Assembly: GCA_964514385.1 (NCBI GenBank) | Contig: CAZEQJ010000008.1 | Span: 1 to 64,000 of the forward strand | Direction: 5' to 3' | Length of the DNA stretch: 64,000 bases | DNA from: CAZEQJ01 sp964514385 | Lineage (GTDB): Bacteria > Bacteroidota > Bacteroidia > Cytophagales > Cyclobacteriaceae | Notes under the pieces: generated by a model | Database searches by the model: none | The model's input: only the letters and a program-made list of their open reading frames with translations | Told to the model about the DNA's origin: nothing | Made by a program: the position numbers and the translations under genes | Shown here: piece by piece, positions 8,130 through 17,800 of the stretch | Numbering within the stretch: the first letter of the stretch is position 1 | Layout of the letters: every line of letters begins with the position of its first letter

Positions 8130-9071
8130 TTAAATAAATAATGTACTTATTGATTCATGGTCATGTGTTTTCCTGATGGCCGTTGCAAACAGATCAGCAA
8201 TTGACATAACCTTAATTTTTTCCGAATGTTTTTTCAGGGCAATAGTATCGGTCACCACCAGTTCTTCCAGTGCTGACGCTTCTATCTTTTCATACGCATC
8301 ACCCGACAATATCGGATGTGTACATACTGCCCGTACTGATTTTGCTCCTTTTTCTTTGATAATATCTGCTGCCTTGCAAATAGTGCCTGCAGTATCGACG
8401 ATATCATCTACCAGTATTACATCTGCGTCCTTCACATCACCGATCACCTGCATCGAGGCAATTTCGTTGGCCCTTTTCCTTGTCTTATCACAGATTACAA
8501 TGTCTGCGTTAAACAATTTTGCATATTTTCTTGCCCTTGCCGAGCCACCAACATCCGGGCTTGCAAATAATATTTTATCAAGATTGAGCTCGGAGATATA
8601 CTCTTTGAAAATGGCAGAAGCATCAAGGTGGTCGACCGGAATGTCAAAAAAGCCCTGTATCTGGCCGGCATGAAGATCGCAGGTCATGATGCGATCAGCA
8701 CCTGCAGCAGACAGCAGATTGGCGGTCAATTTCGCTGCTATGGAAATCCTGGGTCGGTCCTTTCTATCCTGACGTGCGTAACCAAAATAAGGTATAACCA
8801 ATGAAACATATTTGGCACTGGCGCGCCTTGCTGCATCTATCATCAGCAGGAGTTCCATGATATTGTCTGCCGGCGCACCGGTAGATTGTATTAGAAAAAT
8901 ATGACAACCCCGTATCGATTCGTCGAAAGCCACGCTAAGCTCACCGTCGCTGAATTTAGCAAGCGTAATTTTACCCAGTGGTTTGTTGTACGCCTTGGCA
9001 ATTTTTTCGCCGAGTAGCCTTGAACCTGAGCCGGCAAATAATTTAACGGATGAAAGAGCTTCTACAGGCAT
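8130..9071 (-). CDS. prs: Ribose-phosphate pyrophosphokinase (PRPP synthase)
   Basis: Makes PRPP from ribose 5-phosphate and ATP in the cytoplasm, feeding purine, pyrimidine, histidine and NAD synthesis. The 313-residue length is typical. Visible motifs are the N-terminal LFAGSGSRLLGEKIA, the flexible/ATP region YFGYARQDRKDRPR, the metal-binding DLHAGQIQGFFDIPVDHL, and the PRPP-binding loop VILVDDIVDTAGTI. The start lies 12 bp beyond a terminator hairpin that ends the upstream tRNA-Gln gene, so the promoter arrangement is unusual. purL, another purine gene, is upstream on the same strand. Confidence 0.96.
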   Translation of the reverse strand: MPVEALSSVKLFAGSGSRLLGEKIAKAYNKPLGKITLAKFSDGELSVAFDESIRGCHIFLIQSTGAPADNIMELLLMIDAARRASAKYVSLVIPYFGYARQDRKDRPRISIAAKLTANLLSAAGADRIMTCDLHAGQIQGFFDIPVDHLDASAIFKEYISELNLDKILFASPDVGGSARARKYAKLFNADIVICDKTRKRANEIASMQVIGDVKDADVILVDDIVDTAGTICKAADIIKEKGAKSVRAVCTHPILSGDAYEKIEASALEELVVTDTIALKKHSEKIKVMSIADLFATAIRKTHDHESISTLFI

Positions 9072-9082
9072 ACGGTGAAATT

Positions 9083-9106
9083 AAAAAACCCGGTCTTTTG
9101 ACCGGG
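9083..9106 (-). terminator. Rho-independent terminator of tRNA-Gln
   Basis: CCCGGTC (9089-9095) and GACCGGG (9100-9106) form a perfect 7-bp stem with a four-base loop. On the minus strand it is followed by six T residues. It lies between the tRNA 3' end and the prs start codon. Confidence 0.85.
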
Positions 9107-9114
9107 AATTGTTG

Positions 9115-9187
9115 TTGTCCGACTAGGGCTCGAACCTAGACTCTTCTGAACCAAAATCAGACGTGTTGCCAGTTACACCATCGGACA
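9115..9187 (-). tRNA. tRNA-Gln (anticodon TTG)
   Basis: The minus strand folds into a complete cloverleaf: acceptor stem TGTCCGA/TCGGACA, a D arm, anticodon stem TCTGA/TCAGA enclosing the loop TTTTGGT (anticodon TTG, reading CAA/CAG Gln codons), and the T arm CTAGG-TTCGAGC-CCTAG. The discriminator is A and the 3' CCA is not encoded. It has its own upstream promoter (9214-9244) and downstream terminator (9083-9106). Confidence 0.95.
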
Positions 9188-9213
9188 ATAACCCCCGTTT
9201 AAATTTGGGAGTA

Positions 9214-9244
9214 CAAAAGTAGTAACTAATTGTATTTAGTCAAA
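9214..9244 (-). promoter_or_regulatory. Bacteroidota-type promoter of tRNA-Gln
   Basis: On the minus strand, TTTG (9244-9241), a 19-nt spacer and TACTTTTG (9221-9214) match the Bacteroidota consensus fully. The -7 box lies 26 bp before the mature tRNA 5' end. Confidence 0.75.
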
Positions 9245-9258
9245 TAGTTAGGAAAAGT

Positions 9259-11487
9259 TTATTGTGCATCGATCATACCAGGGATTACTCCCTCATACAA
9301 CTCAACTGCTTTTTCCATGGTAAACCATTTTTGGCCATCTACACTAAATCCCTCTTCAGCAGGAGCCACGTTTCCGATATGAAGGTAGTCTGTTCCGTTT
9401 GCTTCCAATTTATCTTCAAAAGCCTCACGGTCTTTTTCTGATACAGTTAAGACCACTCTGCTTTGACCTTCACCATATAAAAAGGAATCTGACCTGAAGC
9501 CGGCAGGGAGATGAATGTCAAAACCAAGCTTTCCGGCCATGCCACACTCTGCCAGGGTGAGGAAAAGACCGCCATCGGACACATCATTGGCCGATCTGAC
9601 TAATTTTTCTCTGATCAATGTTCTTGTCATCTGCTGTACATCATACTCCACATCAATGTCGAAAAAGGGAGAGGGGCTTTCTTTTTTATTATGAAAGGAA
9701 TATAAATACTGGGATGATGCGATGTCCTCCGTTACCGGACCGATAATGTAAATAGCATCGCCGGCCGACTTGAAAGAGATACTCATTTTTTCATTGATAT
9801 TTTCCAATAACCCGATCATACCTATAGTTGGTGTTGGAAATACTGGTCCGCCATCGGCAGACTGATTGTAGAAGCTGACATTTCCTCCCGTGACAGGTGT
9901 ATTGAATTTGATACAGGCTTTTGACATGCCTTTTATGGCACCTACAAACTGCCAGTACACCTCCGGCACGTATGGATTGCCAAAATTGAGGCAGTTCGTT
10001 ACGGCTACGGGTTCACCGCCGGAGCAGGTGATGTTCCTTGCTGCTTCAGCTACTGCTATGGCTGTACCTTCTTCAGGGTCAGCATTGACATAGCGGGAAT
10101 TGCAGTCGACAGTCATCGACAGGCCTTTTTGTGTGCCCTTGATTCTTACTACTGGCGCTGAGGTAGCATCATTTACTACCGTATTATCTGTGCCGACCAT
10201 ACTGTCATATTGCTGGGAAACCCATTTTTTACTGGCCAGATTGGGGTGACTAAGCAGATGTGTTGCCACCTCTTTCAGGTTATCAGGAACAGGTATATCC
10301 TGCGGGTTGAATTTTTTATATCGGCTGTAGTATTCAGGCTCCCGGTATTCGCGTTCATACACCGGTGCCCCTCCGCCAAGTACAAGGGAGGCAGCTGGCA
10401 TCTCTGCTACAAGTTCGCCATGCCAGTAAAACTTCAGCATTGGGTCGTCAGTTACATGGCCAATCTGTTCGCAGTTCAGGTCCCATTTATCAAATACGGC
10501 CTTTACCTCGCTTTCCGATCCTTTTTCTGCCACCACGAGCATACGTTCCTGCGATTCGGACAATAGCATTTCAAAGGGCAACATATCATCCTGTCGTGTG
10601 GGCACTTTATCCAGGTTGATGATCATGCCAGAATCCCCTTTCTCGCTCATTTCACTGGTTGAGCAAATGATGCCGGCAGCACCCATATCCTGTATTCCTA
10701 CAACTTTGCCTGTTCTGATCACTTCCAGAGTAGCTTCCAGCAATAGTTTTTCCTGAAAAGGGTCACCGACCTGCACAGATGGCAGATCATTGGCTGAATC
10801 TTCCGTAATATCCTTGCTGGCAAATGATGCCCCCTGGATTCCATCTTTTCCCGTTGCAGACCCCACTATAAATACCGGGTTGCCTTCGCCTTTGGCAATA
10901 GCAGATACAGATTCCCCCACCTTCACAATACCCGCGGAGAATGCATTTACAAGTGGATTTACGTTATAACACTCATCAAAAAATACTTCTCCTCCTACAG
11001 TAGGTATTCCAAAGGCATTGCCATAGTCGCCGATACCCTTTACTACCCCTTTCACCAGCCATTTCGTTTTGTCAAGATGGATGTTACCAAACCGCAGTGA
11101 GTTGAGCTGTGCTACAGGGCGGGCACCCATGGTAAAAATATCACGATTGATGCCACCGACGCCGGTTGCAGCACCCTGATAGGGCTCAATAGCCGAAGGG
11201 TGATTATGGGATTCGATCTTAAAGCTGCAGGCAAGGCCATCTCCGATATCCACCAGGCCGGCGTTTTCCTCACCGGCTTTTGCCAGCATCCTGTCAGAGT
11301 CTTTTGGTAGTTTTTTAAGCCAGATAATACTGTTTTTATAGGAGCAGTGCTCTGACCACATGACCGAATAGGCACTTAATTCTGTGAAGTTGGGTTCCCT
11401 GCCCAGGATTTCCCTGATCTTCTCAAACTCCTCAGGTAGCAGACCAAGCTCCTTTGCCGTCTCAACCGTTGTTATTTCCTGTTCCAA
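9259..11487 (-). CDS. purL: Phosphoribosylformylglycinamidine synthase subunit PurL (small form)
   Basis: Synthetase subunit for the fourth step of purine biosynthesis: FGAR + ATP + ammonia to FGAM. At 742 residues it is the small PurL type without a fused glutaminase domain, so it needs separate PurS and PurQ partners, which are not in this window. Visible features are the early WSEHCSYKNS motif (about 44-53), IESHNHPSAIEPYQGAATG with the catalytic His (about 92-110), paired AIRS-type domains, and the VTGGNVSFYNQS block. It is divergent from the TetR/efflux operon. A candidate operator palindrome lies between the two. Confidence 0.96.
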   Translation of the reverse strand: MEQEITTVETAKELGLLPEEFEKIREILGREPNFTELSAYSVMWSEHCSYKNSIIWLKKLPKDSDRMLAKAGEENAGLVDIGDGLACSFKIESHNHPSAIEPYQGAATGVGGINRDIFTMGARPVAQLNSLRFGNIHLDKTKWLVKGVVKGIGDYGNAFGIPTVGGEVFFDECYNVNPLVNAFSAGIVKVGESVSAIAKGEGNPVFIVGSATGKDGIQGASFASKDITEDSANDLPSVQVGDPFQEKLLLEATLEVIRTGKVVGIQDMGAAGIICSTSEMSEKGDSGMIINLDKVPTRQDDMLPFEMLLSESQERMLVVAEKGSESEVKAVFDKWDLNCEQIGHVTDDPMLKFYWHGELVAEMPAASLVLGGGAPVYEREYREPEYYSRYKKFNPQDIPVPDNLKEVATHLLSHPNLASKKWVSQQYDSMVGTDNTVVNDATSAPVVRIKGTQKGLSMTVDCNSRYVNADPEEGTAIAVAEAARNITCSGGEPVAVTNCLNFGNPYVPEVYWQFVGAIKGMSKACIKFNTPVTGGNVSFYNQSADGGPVFPTPTIGMIGLLENINEKMSISFKSAGDAIYIIGPVTEDIASSQYLYSFHNKKESPSPFFDIDVEYDVQQMTRTLIREKLVRSANDVSDGGLFLTLAECGMAGKLGFDIHLPAGFRSDSFLYGEGQSRVVLTVSEKDREAFEDKLEANGTDYLHIGNVAPAEEGFSVDGQKWFTMEKAVELYEGVIPGMIDAQ

Positions 11488-11595
11488 GATGTATGATTTA
11501 AGTCCTGATTTTTCAGTGCGCTAAATTACATTTTTGAAAGGATAATTCATGGTCATTTAAGGGTATCCTTCTTCAATATGAAATTTTTGTAAAAA

Positions 11596-11609
11596 AGTGT
11601 TGTAACACT
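11596..11609. promoter_or_regulatory. Candidate operator palindrome between purL and tetR
   Basis: AGTGTT-GT-AACACT is a perfect 6+6 inverted repeat with a 2-nt centre, located 73 bp upstream of the TetR-family gene in the 194-bp gap shared with purL. TetR regulators usually bind such palindromes near their own operon. I found no good consensus promoter beside it, so its role as an operator is inference. Confidence 0.35.
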
Positions 11610-11681
11610 AAACCATTTTATCAGCGCTTCGTTAGGCTTGTGTGAGTACAAGAAACTGTTGATAATTTTAAAGTTTCCAAA

Positions 11682-12326
11682 GTGTCAGAAGAGGATCAGA
11701 TCAGAGAGCGGATATTACAGGCAAGCCTGAGCTTGTTTGAACGGCACGGGTTTAGAAGAGTTACAATGGATGATATCGCCAATGCGCTGGCTATGTCTAA
11801 AAAGACTATCTACACGTACTTCAACGACAAAAAAGAATTGGTGGATGCTGCATCGGCATTTAAAATGGCGGAGCAGAAGGAGGCCTACGAAAATATAAAA
11901 AAAGAGGCTGAAAATGCGGTGGACGAACTTTTCAGAATATCAAATCACCTCCGGCGCACAGTATATGAATTTCACCAGAACATCCTCCATGACCTCAAAA
12001 AATATTATCCTTCTGTTTGGGAGAAGTTTCTGGCATTCAAAAATGACTATGTAATCAACAGCATCCGGCATAACCTGGAGTGGGGTATTCAGGACGGATA
12101 TTTTAAGAAAACGATTAATCCTGAGATTTTAAGCGTACTCCGCATGGAAGAGGTAGACCTGTGTTTTAATCCGGAGAAGTATCCGGCAGCCAGGTTTGTA
12201 ACACGCGAGGTGCATGAGCAGCTTCATCAGCATTTCATTGAAGGAATTCTGACACAAAAGGGAAGGGAACTATATACCAAATATTTAGAAAAGATAAAGA
12301 CAGATAATGAGACAGTTGAAGGTTAG
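11682..12326 (+). CDS. TetR/AcrR-family transcriptional regulator
   Basis: A 214-residue DNA-binding regulator, probably the local repressor of the efflux operon that follows. The N-terminal helix-turn-helix (about 8-55) is canonical: ILQASLSLFERHGFRRVTMD followed by DIANALAMSKKTIYTYF. The remainder is the ligand/dimer domain, with no recognisable effector signature. The start is a GTG at 11682; the next in-frame ATG (11766) would delete half of the DNA-binding domain. Its last 20 bp overlap the TolC-like gene, so it is the first gene of a four-gene efflux unit. Confidence 0.9.
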   Translation: MSEEDQIRERILQASLSLFERHGFRRVTMDDIANALAMSKKTIYTYFNDKKELVDAASAFKMAEQKEAYENIKKEAENAVDELFRISNHLRRTVYEFHQNILHDLKKYYPSVWEKFLAFKNDYVINSIRHNLEWGIQDGYFKKTINPEILSVLRMEEVDLCFNPEKYPAARFVTREVHEQLHQHFIEGILTQKGRELYTKYLEKIKTDNETVEG

Positions 12327-13692
12327 TTTATTATCCATTTTACTGACGCCATGGGTAGTCCTGGCACAGGACAACATTTTTTCTTTTGAAGAATGTATAG
12401 ACTATGCGTTATCCAATAATCAGCTGGTCGTGAGCGCCGAGATTGAAAAGCAGATATCTGAGACTACGATAGGTGAAACGCTGGGTAGAGGACTTCCGCA
12501 GGTTTCGGCTGCTGCCGATTTTGTATACAATCCGCAGGTGCAAAGCCAGATTCTTCCTGATTTTCTTTCTCCCACCATTTATGGAGTTCTGGTCGAAAAT
12601 AGTTTAGTAGCACCATCTGATGTGCCTCAGAATTTTGCTGTCCTGCCGGCTCAGTTTGGGACTGAATTCACCTCTTCGGCTACATTGAATGTAAATCAGC
12701 TGGTTTTTGATGCATCTTACTTCATTGGGCTTAAGGCAGCGCGGACATTAAGGGAGCTAACCCGTAAGCAGTCTGAAGGCACTAAAATTGATGTCGTTGA
12801 GAACGTCACAAAGACGTTTTATCTGACGCTGATCAATAAAGAACGAATAGAACTGGCAAAGGCCAACCTTGGCCGTCTGGACACATTATTGAATGAAACT
12901 CGAATACTGCAGGAAAATGGTTTTGCCGAAAAAATTGATGTACAGCGCATTCAGGTTAGCTATAATAATGTGAAGGCGCAGTATGAAAATCTGAAAAACT
13001 TACAGCAGGTGAGCTACTATGCACTGAAAACACAGATGGGTATGCCGGTAGGACAGGAGATTGATATCGAAGGCACGATGGAGGATTTTACCTTTAGCGC
13101 ATCGCGAATGCTGGAGATGGATTACGCCTATGAAAACAGGAACGAATACTCACAGCTGAATACCAATATGATGTTATCATCGCTGGATAAAAAGAATAAT
13201 GCCTCTACCTATTACCCCAAACTTTACGCCTTTGGTCGCTTTGGGTATAATAGCGGCTTTCTTGAGTTTGACCAGTTTACCAATGGTGATAATTGGTTTG
13301 GATTTGCCTCAATAGGCCTCAATATTACCTGGACAATCTTCGATGGCTTGCAGGCGCAGCAGCGTATGCAACGTAATCAACTGCAGCTGGAGCAACTCGA
13401 AAATCAGCGTGAGCTTGTAGAAAATCAAATCGATACAGAAGTGTTGCGGGCAAAGGCTGAACTCAAAAATGCACTTGAAAATCTGGAGATACAAACTGAA
13501 AATAAGGCGTTAGCAGAAGAAGTGTATCGTACTACAACTATTAAATATGAGGAAGGTGTAGGCAGTAATATCGAAGTTATTAATGCAAATACTTCCTTTC
13601 TGGAGGCCCAGACAAATTACTATAATGCCCTATATGATGCCCTGGTAGCTAAAGTAGAGCTGGAAAAAGCAATTGGAATATTATATAACTAA
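12307..13692 (+). CDS. TolC-family outer-membrane efflux protein
   Basis: Outer-membrane channel of a tripartite RND pump. The 461 residues comprise a signal peptide (about 1-20, cut after VLAQ), the typical TolC opening FSFEECIDYALSNN, long alpha-helical repeats for the periplasmic barrel, and paired beta segments. The second half repeats the first, as in the OEP family. The start overlaps the end of the TetR gene by 20 bp, and the adaptor gene follows after 20 bp. Substrate cannot be predicted. Confidence 0.93.
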   Translation: MRQLKVSLLSILLTPWVVLAQDNIFSFEECIDYALSNNQLVVSAEIEKQISETTIGETLGRGLPQVSAAADFVYNPQVQSQILPDFLSPTIYGVLVENSLVAPSDVPQNFAVLPAQFGTEFTSSATLNVNQLVFDASYFIGLKAARTLRELTRKQSEGTKIDVVENVTKTFYLTLINKERIELAKANLGRLDTLLNETRILQENGFAEKIDVQRIQVSYNNVKAQYENLKNLQQVSYYALKTQMGMPVGQEIDIEGTMEDFTFSASRMLEMDYAYENRNEYSQLNTNMMLSSLDKKNNASTYYPKLYAFGRFGYNSGFLEFDQFTNGDNWFGFASIGLNITWTIFDGLQAQQRMQRNQLQLEQLENQRELVENQIDTEVLRAKAELKNALENLEIQTENKALAEEVYRTTTIKYEEGVGSNIEVINANTSFLEAQTNYYNALYDALVAKVELEKAIGILYN

Positions 13693-13712
13693 AATAAATA
13701 AGACGATTTAGG

Positions 13713-14846
13713 ATGAGACAGATCATTACGCTAATACTTTTCATGGGTTTGATGGCGGGTTGCAATAATGCAGATCCGGTGGATAAGAAGAAGGCCAGGT
13801 ATGAGAAGGTAAGTCAGAAGATTGACAGGTTAAACAAGCAACTGGCAAGCCTGGAAGATGAAATCAGGGAAGAAGATCCAAGTTTCAATATCCGGGAGCA
13901 AAAACGAATTCCTGTAACTGTTTATCCTGCACAGCCGTCCGATTTCAGCCATTATGTAGAAGTTACAGGTATTGTAAGTTCTGAAGAAAATGTGGATGTC
14001 ACATCAGAGATGCCAGGTCGCATTGTGTCCATAAACGTGCAGGAAGGTGAAGTGGTCAGTAAAGGAGAATTGCTGATTTCGCTCGAGGCTACGACCATAG
14101 AACGGAACCTGAAGGCTCTGGAGACACAGCTCGAACTTGCAACAACACTTTTTGAGCGACAGAAAAACCTCTGGGAACAGAATGTAGGCACTGAAGTCCA
14201 GTATCTACAGTCAAAAGCTTCCAAGGAACAACTGGAAAGCCAGGTGGCCGCCACACGGGCCCAGCTTCGCCAAATGCGAATTTACGCACCTTTTAATGGT
14301 ACAGTTGATAATCTGAATGCTAAAATCGGACAGAATGCACAGCCCGGTGTGCCATTGCTCCGACTTGTCAGTCTGGATGAAAATTATATTGAAGCCGGCG
14401 TTTCTGAAGAGTTTCTGGGTAGCTTCAATAGTGGCGACTCTGTCGTAGTTTCTATTCCAAACCAGCAAAAGGAGTTTGTATCCACTATTGCCTCTGTTGG
14501 AAAGGTGCTGAACTTCGATAACCGGACCTTCAATATCAGGGTAAGTCTGCCCGCCGGAATGAAAAATATGAATCCTAACATGATTACAGTGATCAAGCTT
14601 AAGGATCGCACGGCTGAAAATGCACTGACCATCCCCAGCTACCTGCTACAGCAGGATGCCAAGGGTTCATTTGTATTCAAGGTCAATGACGATAGGGCAC
14701 ATAAGGTATATGTCGAAACAGGCTTCAGCTATGCTAATAAAACATTGATCACGAAGGGAATCAAACCGGGAGATCGTCTGGTTGACGAGGGCTTCCGTGA
14801 GGTTACCGAAGATGCTTTAGTAGAAATTGTTGAAGAAACGGTATAA
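13713..14846 (+). CDS. RND efflux periplasmic adaptor (membrane-fusion lipoprotein)
   Basis: Links the inner-membrane RND pump to the outer-membrane channel. The 377-residue protein starts with a lipoprotein signal (lipobox LMAGC, Cys17). It then has a short coiled segment (about 25-50), barrel-sandwich/lipoyl halves around a helical hairpin (VDVTSEMPGRIVSINVQEGE near 90-110), and beta-barrel and membrane-proximal domains. It lies between the TolC-like gene (20 bp) and the permease gene (9 bp), the normal order of a Bacteroidota RND operon. Confidence 0.93.
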   Translation: MRQIITLILFMGLMAGCNNADPVDKKKARYEKVSQKIDRLNKQLASLEDEIREEDPSFNIREQKRIPVTVYPAQPSDFSHYVEVTGIVSSEENVDVTSEMPGRIVSINVQEGEVVSKGELLISLEATTIERNLKALETQLELATTLFERQKNLWEQNVGTEVQYLQSKASKEQLESQVAATRAQLRQMRIYAPFNGTVDNLNAKIGQNAQPGVPLLRLVSLDENYIEAGVSEEFLGSFNSGDSVVVSIPNQQKEFVSTIASVGKVLNFDNRTFNIRVSLPAGMKNMNPNMITVIKLKDRTAENALTIPSYLLQQDAKGSFVFKVNDDRAHKVYVETGFSYANKTLITKGIKPGDRLVDEGFREVTEDALVEIVEETV

Positions 14847-14855
14847 GCAAAGAGC

Positions 14856-17800
14856 ATGAGCAGCAATAAGAAAAAAATTACCGAATCATTTGGTCTGACT
14901 AACCTGTCAGTCAATAACAGGACAAGTGTCATCATCCTGACATTGATTTTTGTCTTCGCCGGAGTGTTCAGCTACATTTCGATGCCGAAGGAAAATTTCC
15001 CTGAGGTAAACATCCCGACTGTGTATATCGGTACCGCCTATCCGGGTAACTCGCCTGTGGACATGGAAAACCTTATTACACGCCCGATAGAGAAGGAAGT
15101 GAACACTGTGGACGGAATAAAGAGTATTGAGTCTACCTCTATTCAGGATTACAGCACCATTATTGTGGAATTTAACCCCGACGTCAATATCGAACGGGCA
15201 TTGCAGGATGTAAAGGATGCTGTAGATGTAGCTAAAAATGAGCTACCTACCGATCTGGATACCGAGCCAAATGTATTTGAACTCGACTTCTCCGAATTTC
15301 CGATCATGAGCATCAATATCTCAGGTGATTATTCTATGCGGGAGCTCAAGGCCATGGCAGAGTACCTTCAGGAAGAAATTGAAGAGTTCCCTCAGATATC
15401 AGAAGTTAAGATCAATGGTGCCCTTGACCGTGAGATACGTATCGATGCAGATATTCACAGAATGGAGGCCATGCGTGTTTCATTCAACGATATCATGGAC
15501 GCAATCCGTGCGGAAAACCTCACACAATCCAGCGGAGATATTAAGATCGGTGATTTTCGTCGGTCACTCCGAATAGACGGTGAGTTTGAGTCTATCGAAG
15601 AGATTGAAAATGTGATTGTCAAGGATGAAAACTATAATGAGGTTTATCTCAAAGATGTAGCTACTGTTTCTGACACCTATGAGGAGCGTTCATCTTATGC
15701 CAGAATGGAAAAGCTGCCGGTATTGACACTGGATGTCATTAAAAAGAGCGGTGAAAACCTGATAGAGGCATCTGAACAGATCAAAGCTTTCATTGAGGTT
15801 GCGCAGAATGATGAGTTGCCTGCCGACCTTAACGTTAGTATCACCAACGATCAGAGTAACATTACCCGCAACAATGTAAGCAACCTGGAGAATAGTATCA
15901 TATCAGGAGTGATTCTGGTAACGCTGGTACTTACTTTCTTCTTAGGATTGAGAAATGCCCTTTTTGTAGGTGTTGCAATACCGATGAGTATGTTCATCGC
16001 CTTCATGCTTCTCAATTTGACAGGTGTATCATTAAACCTAATGGTTTTATTTTCATTGATACTCGCTCTGGGAATGCTGGTGGATAATGGTATTGTGGTA
16101 GTTGAGAACATCTACCGTTTAATGCAGGAGGGCTATAGTGCCAAAGATGCTGCAAAACAGGGTGTAGGCGAAGTCGCCTGGCCCATTATTACCTCTACGG
16201 CCACAACATTGGCTGCATTTGTTCCTCTTGCATTCTGGCAGGGCATCATTGGGGAATTTATGAAATACCTGCCTATCACATTGATAATTGTGCTTAGCTC
16301 CTCCCTTTTTGTGGCGCTTGTCATCAATCCAGTGCTGACCTCTATGTACATGAAAGTACAGCAGAGAATACCGAATAAAAGGAGGTTGATGATAATTTTT
16401 GGGGTTTTAGTGGTTGTGGCTATACCGCTGTACATCACACAGCAATACCTCTGGGCAAACTTAATTGCCTTTATGGCTTTCCTTATTCCTTTCAATGTGT
16501 ATTTGCTTGTGCCGGCAGTCAAATGGTTTCAGGAGTATTTTCTGGTAAAACTTGAAAATCTTTATGAAAGAACACTTAAGATCGCACTTTCACGTCCCTT
16601 ACTTGTGTTTTTAGGTACTGTCGGGCTGTTATTTGCAAGTGTACTCATCTTCTATCTCAATGCGCCAAAAGTATTGTTCTTTCCGGAAGGGGAGCCTAAT
16701 TATATCAATATTTTTATCGAAAAGCCTGTAGGTACAGATATCGAAGCGACAAATGATCTCTCTGAGCGAATAGAATCCGATATTATTGCGCTAATGAAAC
16801 CTTACTCGCCTGCAGTAGAGTCCATCATCGCTACCGTAGGTCAAAATACATCCGACCCGATGGAGGGTCCGAGTGAAGGTGACACGCCTAACCGCGCAAA
16901 AATCACCATTTCCTTCGTCGAATTCCAGTTTCGGGATACCATAAACACGACTACCATTCTGGAGGAAGTTCGCCGTGAGATGACAAAATATCCGGGCGTC
17001 AAGATCACGGTTGACAAAGACCAGCAAGGGCCTCCTGTGGGTAAACCGATCAATATCGAAGTGAGCGGGGAAGATTATGAACGGCTCATCACCCTGACTG
17101 ATAATATCGTGGATGAAATCAATGAGGCAAATATCCCGGGTATCGAGGAGCTTAAAACCGATCTGATCACTGGTAAGCCTGAAATGCTGGTCGATATCGA
17201 CCGTCGCAAGGCACGCTTATTTGGTCTGTCAACCTACTCAGTAGCCAATGAACTGAGGACTGCACTTTTTGGGATGGAAGTATCGAAGTTCAAAGATGGT
17301 GAAGACGAATACCCGATCAACCTGCGCCTGAAAGATGAGTACCGGTATGATCCGGAGGCATTAAAGAACAAACGGGTTACCTTCCGGGATATGTTTGGCA
17401 ACCTGAAGCAGATTCCTATATCATCTGTGGCAGATTTCAAATATTCCAGCACTTATGGCTCGGTGAAACGAAAGGATCTGGACAGAGTGATTACCATATT
17501 TTCCAATGTGAATGCAGGATATAACCCGACAGAGATCAACAACCGGATTAAGGAAATTTTGAACGATTATCCTATGCCTCAGGGGTATAATGCGAAGTTT
17601 ACCGGTGAGCAGGAGGAGCAGGCCAAGTCATTGCAGTTCCTGATTACAGCTCTTCTCGTGGCAGTAGCCGTGATATTTCTAATCATCGTGGCACAGTTCA
17701 ACTCAGTATTCACGCCATTTATCATTGTAGGCTCTGTGATATTGAGTACTATCGGTGTATTTCTCGGCCTAGTGATCTTTAATAAGGATTTTGTTGTGGT

